Assembly (NCBI RefSeq): GCF_003260125.1
Contig: NZ_QHKO01000005.1
Location: 1 to 64,000 of the forward strand
Length of the DNA stretch: 64,000 bases
Direction: 5' to 3'
From: Lujinxingia litoralis
GTDB taxonomy: Bacteria; Myxococcota_A; Bradymonadia; Bradymonadales; Bradymonadaceae
Part shown: one piece after another, positions 18,601 through 27,118 of the stretch
Layout: every line of letters starts with the position of its first letter
Numbering within the stretch: the stretch's first letter is position 1
The notes under the pieces: generated by a model
What the model saw: the letters and a program-made list of their open reading frames with translations, nothing else
The model's database searches: none
Told to the model about the DNA's origin: nothing
Program-made: the position numbers and the translations under genes

Positions 18601-21600
18601 GAGCGCTGCGTGTTTAAGAAGCTGGCCGCCGGGGCCTACCGGGCGGTGGCCACCGTGCAGGATGAGGCCGGACGAAGCTCGGTGTCCCAGCTCGGCGTGT
18701 GGGTGGCCGGGCGCGATACCCGCGGAGTAGAGCGGGTGGAGGAGCAGCAGCTCGTGCTGATCCCGGGTCAGGAGAGCTACCGCCCCGGGGAGGTGGCCGA
18801 GGTGATGGTCAGCGCCCCATTCTACCCGATGGATGCCCAGGTGGCGTTGCGTCGTAACGGGCGCTACCAGACCCAACAGGTGCGGCTGACCGAAGAGGAC
18901 CCGGTGATCCGGGTGCCGATCGACGACGCGATGACCCCGGGGGTGCATCTGGTGGTGCAGAGCGTGGGGGCGGCGGCCAGCGCCGCGCCGGATGCTTTTG
19001 CCCGTGGCGAGCTGGCGCTCCAGGTGGAGCCGGTGGAGCGTCGGCTCACGCTGGCGATTGAGCCTACGGCGCCCGCGGTGGAGCCGGGCAGTGTGCTCGG
19101 TGTCGATGTCGTCGTTACCGATCATCAGGGCAAGGCGGTGGCCGACACCAACGTGCTGCTCTTTGCGGTGGATGAGGCCGTGCTGGCGCTCTCCAACTAC
19201 GAGCTCCGCGATCCCCTCAGCGTGTTTTACGCCCAGCAGGGCGCCGGGGTGTACGATCACCGCACCCGGCGCTGGTTGGTGAAGCCGCCGCAGCGCGATG
19301 AAGGCCAGCCGGTCGAAGAGGCCGAAGCGGCGATGCTGGACAACCTGGCCGAGGGCGCACCGATGGGCGCCAATATGGGCATGAGGGGCGGTGGCGAGAT
19401 GCGGATGGCGCGCAAGGCGATGGCCGCCGCGCCGGCCGGGGACCAGGCCAGCCCGGCGTCGACACCCATCGCGGTGCGCGAGGTCTTTGATGCGCTGGCT
19501 TTCTTTGACGGGGAGCTGGTCACCGATGAAAACGGGCGCGTGCGGGTGGAGCGGGAGCTTCCCGATAGCCTGACCCGCTATCGTCTGATGGCGGTGGCCG
19601 TGGATGGCGAGCGCCGCTTTGGTCGCGGGGAGTCGCAGGTGGTGGCGCGCTTGCCGCTGATGGTGCGACCCTCGGCGCCGCGCTTCCTCAACGTGGGCGA
19701 CCGCTTTGAGTTCCCGGTGGTGTTGCACAACCAGACCGACCAGGCGCGCACCGTCGATCTGGCGCTGCGGGCGGTCGGGGCGCTTAAGTGGTTGGAGTCG
19801 CCGGGACGCCGCGTGGAGGTGCCCGCCGGCCAACGCGTGGAAGTGCGCTGGCGGGCCGAGGCGACCTCGGCTGGCGAGGCGCGGGTGCAGGTGGCCGCGG
19901 TCAGTGGCAGCTTTGCCGACGCCGAGCTGGTGACCCTCCCGGTGCTCACGCCGGCCACCGCCGAGGCTTTTGCGACCTACGGATCGCTGGCCGAGGAGGA
20001 TGTGGTCGGGGAGCAGGTGCAGGTGCCTCAAGAGGCGTTCGCGCAGTACGGCGGGCTGGAGTTCTCGGCGTCGTCGACGCAGCTGCAGGCGCTGACCGAC
20101 GCCTTCATCTACCTGACGACCTACCGCTACGCGTGCAGCGAGCAGCTGGCCAGCCGGCTGCTGTCGGTGTTGGCCCTCTACGACGTGTTGGAGGCCTTTG
20201 ACGCCGAGGGGCTCCCCTCGCCGGAAGAGCTCAAGGCCGCGCAGCAGGAGTGGGTCGACGCGATTCTGTTGGCTCAGCGTGGTGATGGTGGGTTCGGGTT
20301 TTGGAAGGGCAGCACCACCTCCTGGCCCTTTGTCTCGGTGCATGCCACCCACGCGCTGTGGATGGCGAAGCAGGCCGGTCTGGAGGTGCCCGACTACGCG
20401 CTGCAGCGGGCCCGCGCCTACCTGCAGCAGATCGACCGCCATATGAGTGAGGATGCCCCGCGGGTGCGGGCGACGGTTCAGGCCTACGCCACCAGCGTGC
20501 TGGCGAAGATGGGCGTGGCTGGCGATCGGGAGCTCGACGCGGTGGTAACCCGCTACGGGCTGGAGGAGCTGCCCCTGGAGGCGATGGGCTGGCTCTTGCC
20601 CATGGCTCGCGGCACGCAGTGGGAGGCGCGCTTTGTGCAGCGCTTGACCAACAACGCGCAGGAGAGCGCGGCCACCGCTGAGTTCCAGGACACCTATGCA
20701 GCCGGCGCCTACCGGGTGCTCTACTCCGGGCGGCGTACCGACGCGGTGGTGCTCGACGGGCTGATGCAGGTCAATCCCCAACATCCGCTGGTGGAGAAGG
20801 TGATGCGCGGGCTGCTGGCCCATCGCACGCGCGGGCGCTGGAGCAACACCCAGGAGAACGTGTTTGTGATCCTGGCGATGCGCCGCTACTTCGACACCTT
20901 TGAGGCGACCCGTCCCGAGTTTGTGGCCCGGGCCTGGGTTGGTGAGGCGCACTTTGCCGAGCATCGCTTCGAGGGGCGCACTGGCGTGTGCTACAACGCC
21001 CGGGTGCCCATGAGCTACCTGCAGGAGCAGGAGGCCGAGGTGCTGCCCGTGGTCATTGAGCGTCAGGGACAGGGGCGGATGTACTACCGCCTGGGTGTGC
21101 GGTATGCGCCGCGCAATCTGGACCTGCCGGCGAGCTCGGAGGGCATGGAGGTCGAACGGGTGTATGAGGCCATCGACCATCCTGACGATGTGCGCCGGGC
21201 CGAAGACGGCGCCTGGGAGATTCGCGCCGGCGCGCGGGTGCGGGTGACCTTGACGATGAGTCTGCCGGCCAGACGTTACCACGTGGCCCTGGTGGACTGG
21301 CTTCCGGCGGGGCTGGAAGCCATCAACACCAACCTGGCCGTCAGTCAGGTGGAGCCCGGTCTGGAGGGTGGCAGCGCCACTCGCCCCGGCTTCTGGTGGT
21401 GGAGCTGGCGCTGGTACGAGCACCAGAACACCCGCGATGAGCGCGTGGAGGCGTTTGCCTCCCTGGTGAATCCGGGCGTTCACACCTTTAACTACGTGGC
21501 GCGCGCAACCACCCCGGGCTCCTTTGTGGCGCCGCCGGCCCGGGCCGAGGAGATGTATCATCCCGAGACCTTCGGGCGCTCGGCCACGGAGCGGGTCCGC

Positions 21601-21624
21601 GTGATGGCGGAGCCGGCGGAGTAA
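15652..21624 (+). CDS. bacterial alpha-2-macroglobulin lipoprotein
   Basis: A 1,990-residue lipoprotein (lipobox LLAGC, Cys24), longer than E. coli YfhM (about 1,650). Bacterial alpha-2-macroglobulins are anchored in the periplasm and trap proteases through a reactive thioester. Ig-like MG domains occupy about 90-1,200. A flexible Met/Gly/Ala-rich stretch near 1,220-1,275 fits the bait region. The thioester motif CSEQ is intact at Cys1495-Gln1498, followed by an alpha/alpha-toroid with FGFWKG. The macroglobulin receptor-like C-terminus follows. ATG 15652 is used, with GGAG about 11 bases upstream; GTG 15649 is adjacent. No penicillin-binding protein 1C gene, its usual partner, lies next to it. 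Confidence 0.9.
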   Translation: MRERRDKTRVAMATVLAAMLLAGCSSKTTTGDGPVEGQLADAQTLGVPNGMLGEDQGVEMVKAVRGEELSEEAIAALLDRMEPLEARTDDKVEFRRRSDTMPPAVPGEEVKEGWPPDLTRVSAEAPRAGTLEVQAYRPQGAVEGPIQLSVSFSRPMVAVGQVGQAPAPPISLSPAPQGRWRWLGTRTAVYEVSEAWPRATAYEVEVAREATSIDGSALAQAVRFGFETAPAKVSQVYPVAHQVQSADAPVHVVFNQPVKPEVITQISVRADRAEVAMEEVRGEDAQALRAKVSPALVEAGAQGRVVTLVPVTPYPDSAKVEVKVAAPIPAVEGPILGQEGAEQTFNVRGPFRLQNVDCYGESPCLPQNSLRVAFTNPISENAELGEAIAVMPPVANLQVHAHGTNATLQGDFLPNTTYQVVVSEELQDRFGQPLKGERSGSVAIGPYRPFVAGPAGAMVVLPADRGAELPIMVGGLSSLRARVYQVSPGDWEGFRQLSQEETHRPPGRLVHEQMMSLEGDDAGERHQVGVELAAALNASGQGHVVVVIDEPSPWPWTSGHNRKPRWNYWVQVTDLSLDLSSDRRTLEGRVTSMRTGKALDGLEVFIGDRALVPGPVNETFSAAVPTGADAQKPLVVRRGEDQVMMLPGGHVSPWGRPQWPTISQPETEQVHWFVIDDRGMYKPGEEVTIRGWVRAREPGPHGELKRVESLNSLSFVAREPRGNEIKSGRVSVDRFGGFELRFEVPEGANLGWGRVELSSGSRVATSHGFQIQEFRRPEYEVSARALGEPHIAGEELSFEVEAAYYAGGGLGGAPVRWVMMDQPADYAPPGHEGWSFGDWRPYWGFYRGYPGMGRGEGRREAMTGQTDAQGRARATVVWNAEQGFARSVNAVVSVTDVNRQSWEASARALLHPAQVYVGLKSEQNFVKRGDDWEMLTRVVALDGQPVEGRPVEVVLYLASNPWSFDVETAQEVARCATRGAAGDERCVFKKLAAGAYRAVATVQDEAGRSSVSQLGVWVAGRDTRGVERVEEQQLVLIPGQESYRPGEVAEVMVSAPFYPMDAQVALRRNGRYQTQQVRLTEEDPVIRVPIDDAMTPGVHLVVQSVGAAASAAPDAFARGELALQVEPVERRLTLAIEPTAPAVEPGSVLGVDVVVTDHQGKAVADTNVLLFAVDEAVLALSNYELRDPLSVFYAQQGAGVYDHRTRRWLVKPPQRDEGQPVEEAEAAMLDNLAEGAPMGANMGMRGGGEMRMARKAMAAAPAGDQASPASTPIAVREVFDALAFFDGELVTDENGRVRVERELPDSLTRYRLMAVAVDGERRFGRGESQVVARLPLMVRPSAPRFLNVGDRFEFPVVLHNQTDQARTVDLALRAVGALKWLESPGRRVEVPAGQRVEVRWRAEATSAGEARVQVAAVSGSFADAELVTLPVLTPATAEAFATYGSLAEEDVVGEQVQVPQEAFAQYGGLEFSASSTQLQALTDAFIYLTTYRYACSEQLASRLLSVLALYDVLEAFDAEGLPSPEELKAAQQEWVDAILLAQRGDGGFGFWKGSTTSWPFVSVHATHALWMAKQAGLEVPDYALQRARAYLQQIDRHMSEDAPRVRATVQAYATSVLAKMGVAGDRELDAVVTRYGLEELPLEAMGWLLPMARGTQWEARFVQRLTNNAQESAATAEFQDTYAAGAYRVLYSGRRTDAVVLDGLMQVNPQHPLVEKVMRGLLAHRTRGRWSNTQENVFVILAMRRYFDTFEATRPEFVARAWVGEAHFAEHRFEGRTGVCYNARVPMSYLQEQEAEVLPVVIERQGQGRMYYRLGVRYAPRNLDLPASSEGMEVERVYEAIDHPDDVRRAEDGAWEIRAGARVRVTLTMSLPARRYHVALVDWLPAGLEAINTNLAVSQVEPGLEGGSATRPGFWWWSWRWYEHQNTRDERVEAFASLVNPGVHTFNYVARATTPGSFVAPPARAEEMYHPETFGRSATERVRVMAEPAE

Positions 21625-21655
21625 GCTCCGCGCGTTGTGCATGTGTCATGAAGGT

Positions 21656-21687
21656 GATCAGGCCCGGGAGTGTTCCCGGGCCTGATC
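21656..21687 (+). terminator. strong hairpin after alpha-2-macroglobulin gene
   Basis: A perfect 14-bp stem (GATCAGGCCCGGGA and its complement) with a GTGT loop, 32 bases after the stop. No T-run follows, so it may be a U-less terminator or a transcript-stabilising hairpin. Confidence 0.55.
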
Positions 21688-21718
21688 GCGTAGAGGCCCT
21701 GCAATGATGGGAGACGCC

Positions 21719-22264
21719 ATGGATAGAACTCGCCAGATCGTTGCCGTGCTCATTGGCGCGCTGGTGGTCAGCGCGGCCAGCGCCGTGATCGCCCAGACCC
21801 GCGGTGAGCAGGCCCAGGTCATCAACGCTCGCCGCGCCCCGGAGCGGGTGGGCGATGAGGGGCAGGTGCGCGTGGCCCCTTTGCTCCAGGGAGCGCAGGC
21901 CTACATGGGGCGCTGGGTTCTGGCACCCAACGCGCAGACCGAGGCGCGCACCACCGAGGCCGAGGAGTACCTCTACATTTTGGAGGGCAGCGGCGTGGCG
22001 GTGATCAACGGCCAGAGCTACATCATCGGGCCCGAGATGGCCGTGTTTGTGCCGGCCGGCGCCGAGATTCGCGTGACCAACGGGGCTGAGCGTCTGGTGG
22101 CGGTGCAGGTCTTTGCCCCGGCCGACGAAGCGGCACGCTTTGAAGAGTGGCGTCTGCGCGACGATGGCGAATCCTGGCCGCCGCGGCGAAGGCGCCCGCG
22201 GGTGCGCACCCGCCAGTCCGGGCTGGACCCGGCCGAACCCGGGGACGTGAGCTTGATGCCCTGA
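21719..22264 (+). CDS. exported cupin lacking metal-ligand histidines
   Basis: A 181-residue protein with an N-terminal signal or anchor (residues 4-25, ending ASAVIAQ) and one cupin domain at about 60-150. The fold signatures EEYLYILEGSG and YIIGPEMAVFVPAGA are clear. Where metal cupins carry H-x-H-x3-4-E and a second-motif His, this one has T/R/T and no His, keeping only Glu. It probably binds an organic ligand or is structural. The start at 21719 is preferred over ATGs at 21704/21707 because GGGAG sits just upstream of it. The C-terminus is Arg/Pro-rich. Function unknown. Confidence 0.7.
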   Translation: MDRTRQIVAVLIGALVVSAASAVIAQTRGEQAQVINARRAPERVGDEGQVRVAPLLQGAQAYMGRWVLAPNAQTEARTTEAEEYLYILEGSGVAVINGQSYIIGPEMAVFVPAGAEIRVTNGAERLVAVQVFAPADEAARFEEWRLRDDGESWPPRRRRPRVRTRQSGLDPAEPGDVSLMP

Positions 22265-22331
22265 GCCCGGTGCGCATCGTTGGCCCACACTTCTGTGATG
22301 GGAAACCAACCTCTGTGCGGGAGGCAGGCTT

Positions 22332-23306
22332 ATGGGCGAAGCGGGCACGATCCGACGTGTGTTATTGACCGGCGCTACCGGGTTTGTGGGGCGGGCGCTC
22401 TACCCGGTGTTGACCGACGCGGGCTTAGAGGTGGTCTGTGCCACCCGCTCTCCGGAGCGCGCCCGCGAGCGCATGCCCGGGCGCCAGTGGGTGGGCATGG
22501 ATGTCGAAGATCGCCACTCGGTGCGCCGGGCGATGGAGGATTGCGACGGAGCCTTCTACCTGATTCACCGCATGAGCGACGCCGATGACTACGAGGCCCG
22601 GGAGACCGCGGCGGCCATGAACTTTCTGGAGGCTGCCACCCACGCCGGCGTGCAACGGATGGTGTATCTGGGCGGGGTCAAGCCGCGCAAAGAGCCCTCG
22701 CGGCATTTACGCAGCCGTCTGGTGACCGGAGCGATTTTGCGAAGCGGGGACGTGTCCACCATTGAGCTGCGAGCCTCGATGATCATCGGGTCGGGAAGCG
22801 CCAGCTGGCAGCTTTTGCGCGATATCTCGGTGCGCCTGCCGGTGATGCTCTGCCCGCGCTGGCTGCGAAACCGCACCGAGCCCGTAGCTATCGAAGACGT
22901 GGTTCAGGCCTTGCTCGCCGCGCTTACCCTGGAGCAGGCGGGCAGCGCGAGTTTTGACATCCCGGGCCCCGAGGTGGTGACCTTTCAGGAGTGCGTCCGC
23001 CGGGTGGCCGAGGCCGTGGGCAACGACCCGGTGATGGTCAACGTGCCCCTGTTAACCCCCCACCTTTCGACCTACTGGCTGCGTCTGGTCACCGGCACCA
23101 ACACCCAGCTAGCGCGCGAGCTGGTTGAAGGGCTCAAGGGCGATCTGCTGGCCCGCGACGATCATTTCTGGGAGCTGGCCGGGGTGGAGCGGCGAGTCTC
23201 GCTCGACGAGGCCATCGCCCGGGCGCTGGCCGGTGACGAGGCGCCGGGTAACCCCTACGAGAAGGCCATCCGGCGTCTGTATCGCGACCCTCACCCGGGG
23301 GTCTAG
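22332..23306 (+). CDS. NAD(P)-binding Rossmann-fold epimerase/dehydratase-like protein
   Basis: A 324-residue atypical short-chain dehydrogenase. The nucleotide-binding motif TGATGFVG lies at residues 13-20, MDVEDRHSVRRAMEDCDGAFYLIH follows the second strand, and RMVYLGG takes the place of the usual catalytic strand. There is no classical YxxxK, as in NmrA-like and complex I NDUFA9-type members, which often act as redox sensors or on quinone-linked substrates. GGGAGG lies 7 bases before the ATG. Its stop is one base from the stop of the convergent Thi5-like gene. Substrate unknown. Confidence 0.75.
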   Translation: MGEAGTIRRVLLTGATGFVGRALYPVLTDAGLEVVCATRSPERARERMPGRQWVGMDVEDRHSVRRAMEDCDGAFYLIHRMSDADDYEARETAAAMNFLEAATHAGVQRMVYLGGVKPRKEPSRHLRSRLVTGAILRSGDVSTIELRASMIIGSGSASWQLLRDISVRLPVMLCPRWLRNRTEPVAIEDVVQALLAALTLEQAGSASFDIPGPEVVTFQECVRRVAEAVGNDPVMVNVPLLTPHLSTYWLRLVTGTNTQLARELVEGLKGDLLARDDHFWELAGVERRVSLDEAIARALAGDEAPGNPYEKAIRRLYRDPHPGV

Positions 23307-23307
23307 C

Positions 23308-24207
23308 TCAGGTCAGCGCCAGGGCGTTGGTCCAGTAGCTGGACCTGCCCGGGCGCTCTTCGATCAGCGCGTTCTCGGCCATCCAGCCCTCGAGCTGCGC
23401 GTAGTAGTCATCGCTCATCGAGAAATCGAAGGTGAAGCAGGGCACCGTAGCCTCGAAGATCGCCTGGCCCAGAGCATCGTTGAGGGAGTTCTCGGTGGCG
23501 TCGTTGTAAATGGCGCGGGCCTCGGCCGGGTGCTGGTGAATGAAGTCGATGCCGCGGCCCAGCACCCGGAGCAGTGCCTGGAAGACCTCGCGCTTCTCAT
23601 CGAGCAGGGCCGGGCTGGTGATCAGGATCAGCTGGCAGAAGTCGGGCACGCCCCAGTCTTTGAGCGCGAAGAAGTGGGCGTCGGCGCCGCGGTGCCGGGC
23701 CTCCACCACCTCAAAGTTATAAAACGCCAGCGTGGCCACATCGGCCTTGCGCTCCAGCAGGGCGTCGGTGTGGTAGAAGCTGTTGTTGACCCGCTCAAAA
23801 TCCTCGGCGCTGCACTCACCGCCATCGGCGCGCACCATGGTGCCCACGATCGCCGGCCCGCCCGGGCCGGGGGCGCCCGGGTACTGGATGCGCTTGCCCG
23901 CCATGTCACGGGGGCGCTCGATGCCGGAGTCGGCCAGGTACATCACGCCGCCGTTGGTGTGCAGAAAGCGGGCAAACCCGACCACGGCGTCGCCTTTGGC
24001 CCGGTCTTCGACCAGGTGCAGGGGCTCGGTGATCGCGACCTCCATCTCGCCACGGGCGATCGCGTCGACGGCATCCAGATGCTCGGCCGGCTCGATCAGC
24101 TCCAGGTCAATGCCGGCGTCCTTAAACCAGCCTTTGCGCTGGCCAATAAGAAAGGGCAGGTGGTCGGGGTTGAGGAACCATTCCAGTCCGAGTCGCAGCG
24201 TTTGCAT
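23308..24207 (-). CDS. Thi5/NMT1-family (ABC substrate-binding fold) protein without signal peptide
   Basis: A 299-residue type-2 periplasmic-binding fold protein. It begins MQTLRLGLEWFLNPDHLPFL, which matches the start of the Thi5/NMT1 family with no signal peptide, so it is probably cytoplasmic. Family-typical blocks include KGWFKDAGIDLELIEP and a His in EPLHLVEDRAKG, at the position where yeast Thi5 carries the histidine it consumes to make thiamin pyrimidine. The CCCFC iron-binding motif of yeast Thi5 is not present (the region reads PDFCQLILI). No permease or ATPase gene is adjacent, and no TPP riboswitch was found upstream. It could be a cytoplasmic Thi5-like enzyme or an orphan binding protein. 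Confidence 0.7.
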   Translation of the reverse strand: MQTLRLGLEWFLNPDHLPFLIGQRKGWFKDAGIDLELIEPAEHLDAVDAIARGEMEVAITEPLHLVEDRAKGDAVVGFARFLHTNGGVMYLADSGIERPRDMAGKRIQYPGAPGPGGPAIVGTMVRADGGECSAEDFERVNNSFYHTDALLERKADVATLAFYNFEVVEARHRGADAHFFALKDWGVPDFCQLILITSPALLDEKREVFQALLRVLGRGIDFIHQHPAEARAIYNDATENSLNDALGQAIFEATVPCFTFDFSMSDDYYAQLEGWMAENALIEERPGRSSYWTNALALT

Positions 24208-24294
24208 CGTAGACCTCGCGCGTTTGAGTAAGAGGGAGCGTTTCGGGAAGACGCCTGCAGCGATCGCAGATCCGAGGCTCGGGGGCAAGGTGTG

Positions 24295-24466
24295 CAGGGT
24301 CAGGAGGTCTGAGTAGGGGATTGGGCTGGCCAGATGGCAGGTAAGGGATCTGAGTCGCGGGTCCCGGGGAGTGAGAAGGGAAGGTAAGAGTGCCGAGTGC
24401 CAGTACTTGCATCGTGAGGGGGGGAGGTAAGGGGGCTGAGGCGCGCATCCGGGGCAGCGAGAGGGG
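24295..24466. repeat. degenerate 43-bp tandem repeat in the 24208-24668 intergenic region
   Basis: Four imperfect units start at about 24295, 24338, 24381 and 24424, each with an AGGTAAGRG-like core followed by CTGAG or CCGAG. The region lies between the divergent Thi5-like and M32 genes. Nothing else recognisable was found in the 461-base gap apart from possible promoters. Confidence 0.45.
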
Positions 24467-24668
24467 ACGCGCTCTGATGGGTGGGCCAGGGGCTCCCGGG
24501 GATTGGAGAGCTTTAGGGAACGCGGCAAAAAGCGGAAAGGGGGGACTTGAAACTTGAAAGCGTGACCGGGACGTGGGTAGGTTTGCCGCGATTGGACGCC
24601 GCCGAACGCCGGGAGAAGCCCGGCGCCGCTGGCGACGCAGGCGCAACCCGCGACACCAGGACTGAGAG

Positions 24669-26162
24669 ATGAGCGCGTACGCAGAGTTGGAAGAGCATTT
24701 TGGGAAGGCCGGTCGGCTCGGAGATGCCATCGGCATGCTCTACTGGGATATGGCCACGATGATGCCGGCCGGGGGCGCCGAGGCCCGCAGCGAGCAGATC
24801 GCCACCTTGCGGGTGATTCATCATGAGCTGCAGACCGACCCGAAGCTGGGCGAACTCTTTGAGAAGGCCCGCGATGAAGCCGGCCTGAGCGCGTGGCAGA
24901 TCGCCAACCGCGAGGAGATGTTCCGCCAGTACACCCACGCCACCGCGGTGCCCTCGGATCTGGTCAGCCGGCTCAGCCGCAAGGGCGCACAGACCGAGAT
25001 GGTCTGGCGTTCGGCGCGGGCCGACAACGACTTTGCCCGCCTGGCGCCGCACCTGGCCGAGACCCTGGAGCTGGTCCGCGAGACGGCCCGCATTAAGGGC
25101 GAGGCCCTGGGGCTGAAGCCCTACGACGCGCTGCTCGACCAGTACGAGCCGGGCGGGTCGTCGGAGACGATCGACGCCATCTTTGATGATCTGGCGGGAT
25201 TTTTGCCGGAGTTTCTGGAGGCGGTGCTCGCGCATCAGGCCGAGCAGCCGGAGCCGGTGATGCCCGTCGGGGACTTTTCGGTGGAGCGTCAGGAGAAGGT
25301 CGCGCGGCGGCTGATGGAGACGCTGGGTTTTGATTTTGAGCATGGCCGTCTCGACACCAGCCACCACCCCTTTTGTGGCGGGGTTCCCGACGACGTGCGT
25401 CTCACGACCTTTTATGCCCCCGACGGCTTTCTGAAGGGGATGATGGGAGTGCTCCATGAGACCGGGCACGCGCTCTATGAGCGGGGGCTGCCGGCCGAGT
25501 GGCGCTACCAGCCGGTGGGAGCGGCGCGCGGGATGAGCGTGCACGAGAGTCAGTCGCTGCTGGTGGAGATGCAGGCCTGCCGCAGCCGGGCGTTTGCGAG
25601 CTTCGTGGCGCCGATGTACCGCGACGCCTTCGCCGGCACGGGCGACGCCTGGGAGGTGGAGAACCTCTACCGGGTGATGACGCGGGTGGAGCGCAGCCTG
25701 ATTCGCGTCGACGCCGATGAGGTCACCTATCCGGCGCACGTGATTCTGCGCTACCGTCTGGAGAAGGCGATGCTGGCCGGAGAGCTGGAGGTGGTCGACC
25801 TTCCCGAGGCCTGGCGCGCCGGGATGAAGGAGCTGCTGGGGATTGAGCCTCCCGACGACCGGGACGGCTGCATGCAGGACATCCACTGGATGGACGGCAC
25901 CCTGGGCTACTTCCCCACCTACACGCTGGGAGCGATGACCGCCGCGCAGCTCTTTGCGGCGGCGGATCGCGCGCTCGACGATCTGGACGGGCAGCTTGCG
26001 CGCGGGGAGTTCGGCGGGCTGATGGGGTGGATGGGCGAGCAGATTCATGCGAAGGGCTCCCTGCTCTCAACCGAGGCGCTCTTGACCGAGGCCACCGGTG
26101 AAGCGCTCAACCCGCGCTACTTCAAGGAGCACTTGCGTCGGCGTTACCTGCCCGAGGGATGA
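24669..26162 (+). CDS. M32 family metallocarboxypeptidase (carboxypeptidase Taq)
   Basis: A 497-residue cytoplasmic zinc carboxypeptidase that removes C-terminal residues. The zinc motif HETGH (His263, Glu264, His267) and the third ligand Glu293 within HESQS match M32 exactly, and length is normal for the family (about 500). GMLYWDMATMMP at the N-terminus and YPTYTLGAM near the C-terminus are further family hallmarks. The start is ATG 24669 with a weak GAGAG before it. The next gene overlaps its stop by 4 bases. Confidence 0.92.
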   Translation: MSAYAELEEHFGKAGRLGDAIGMLYWDMATMMPAGGAEARSEQIATLRVIHHELQTDPKLGELFEKARDEAGLSAWQIANREEMFRQYTHATAVPSDLVSRLSRKGAQTEMVWRSARADNDFARLAPHLAETLELVRETARIKGEALGLKPYDALLDQYEPGGSSETIDAIFDDLAGFLPEFLEAVLAHQAEQPEPVMPVGDFSVERQEKVARRLMETLGFDFEHGRLDTSHHPFCGGVPDDVRLTTFYAPDGFLKGMMGVLHETGHALYERGLPAEWRYQPVGAARGMSVHESQSLLVEMQACRSRAFASFVAPMYRDAFAGTGDAWEVENLYRVMTRVERSLIRVDADEVTYPAHVILRYRLEKAMLAGELEVVDLPEAWRAGMKELLGIEPPDDRDGCMQDIHWMDGTLGYFPTYTLGAMTAAQLFAAADRALDDLDGQLARGEFGGLMGWMGEQIHAKGSLLSTEALLTEATGEALNPRYFKEHLRRRYLPEG

Positions 26163-27118
26163 GCATCTTGATGAGTGCGGTGAAGCAGGACCAGGCGCTG
26201 CGGCCGGATGTGCCGCAGCGCTTTTTTGAAGCGATCGAGGGGTGGGCCGAACGCCTGGACACTAAGAACGCCGAGTTGCGCCGGCGCATCGACGCGCTCT
26301 GCGAGCACTACCCCAGCGCCGAGCGTCTGGCCGGTGAGCTCGTCACGATCGAGGGCAGCGATGCCCGCTTTGTGCAGCGCCTCCAGCGCCAGGACTGGGA
26401 GGAGGTGTGGGCGTCGATGGGCAAGGTCTGGCGTGCGCGTCTGGAGACGGGTGAAGCGCAGCGCTGGGCCTGGAACCCGGCGCGCGAGGCCTGGAGCGAG
26501 GTCGGCGAGGAGGTCGCGTTTCGCCAGGATGCCTCGCCGACGTCCGCGCTGATCGAGGCGCTGGTGGTGGAGCCCGGAGAGGTGAGCTACCCGATCATCT
26601 TCAGTCATGACGTGGAGGAAAACCACCGGGCGATCGCCCGGGCCGCGGCGATGTGGCTCTCCAAAGCGGCGGCGCTGCAAGTGGCCGAGGCGCTGGGGGG
26701 CACCCGGCCCGAGTTTGAGCCCTGTCCCCGGCTGGAGGAGGCGCAGGCGGTGGGGCCGGAGCGCGAGCTCATGCGGCAGATCGACGACTTTTTGACCCTC
26801 GATCAGGCGGCCCATCAGGTGTACCGGGTGCACGGGCGCCGGCGCGCTCCGGTGGAGGTTCGGGAGCTGCGGGAGCCCGGGGGCGGTCGGCTCAAGCTGG
26901 TGGTGGAGCGCGCGCATCTGCGCCTTCGTCAGGTCCGCCAGGCGCGCAGCGCCGTGGTGCGCAAGCGCCACCACGTGTTTGTGGACCCCTCGCCAGAAGA
27001 GACCCACGATCGCTACTTCGCCAGTGAGGAGGCGCTCGATCGGGCGGTGGAAAGCTGGCTGCTGGCGCAGCTCGACCAGGGCTACCGCGTGTTTGAGGAG
27101 CACATCGAGGGGGCTTGA
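26159..27118 (+). CDS. uncharacterised protein coupled to M32 carboxypeptidase
   Basis: A 319-residue soluble protein whose ATG overlaps the M32 stop codon (ATGA), so it is translated from the same message. It is rich in Arg, Glu and Trp, with N-terminal coiled-coil-like helices (WAERLDTKNAELRRRIDALC). The last 50 residues (RYFASEEALDRAVESWLLAQ then LDQGYRVFEE) resemble the end of WGR domains, but the WGR motif itself is missing. No signal peptide, membrane helix or metal site was seen. Function unknown. Confidence 0.6.
   Translation: MSILMSAVKQDQALRPDVPQRFFEAIEGWAERLDTKNAELRRRIDALCEHYPSAERLAGELVTIEGSDARFVQRLQRQDWEEVWASMGKVWRARLETGEAQRWAWNPAREAWSEVGEEVAFRQDASPTSALIEALVVEPGEVSYPIIFSHDVEENHRAIARAAAMWLSKAAALQVAEALGGTRPEFEPCPRLEEAQAVGPERELMRQIDDFLTLDQAAHQVYRVHGRRRAPVEVRELREPGGGRLKLVVERAHLRLRQVRQARSAVVRKRHHVFVDPSPEETHDRYFASEEALDRAVESWLLAQLDQGYRVFEEHIEGA

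Noticed and set aside
15589..21642. Very long reverse-strand open frames opposite the alpha-2-macroglobulin gene (889 and 1,092 codons)
   Set aside because: They mirror the high-GC codon pattern of the real gene, are rich in His/Arg/Pro/Gly, and have no domains or ribosome sites.
24208..24668. TPP riboswitch for the Thi5-like gene
   Set aside because: Neither strand has the conserved CTGAGA / ACCTGATCTGG-type elements in a suitable arrangement.
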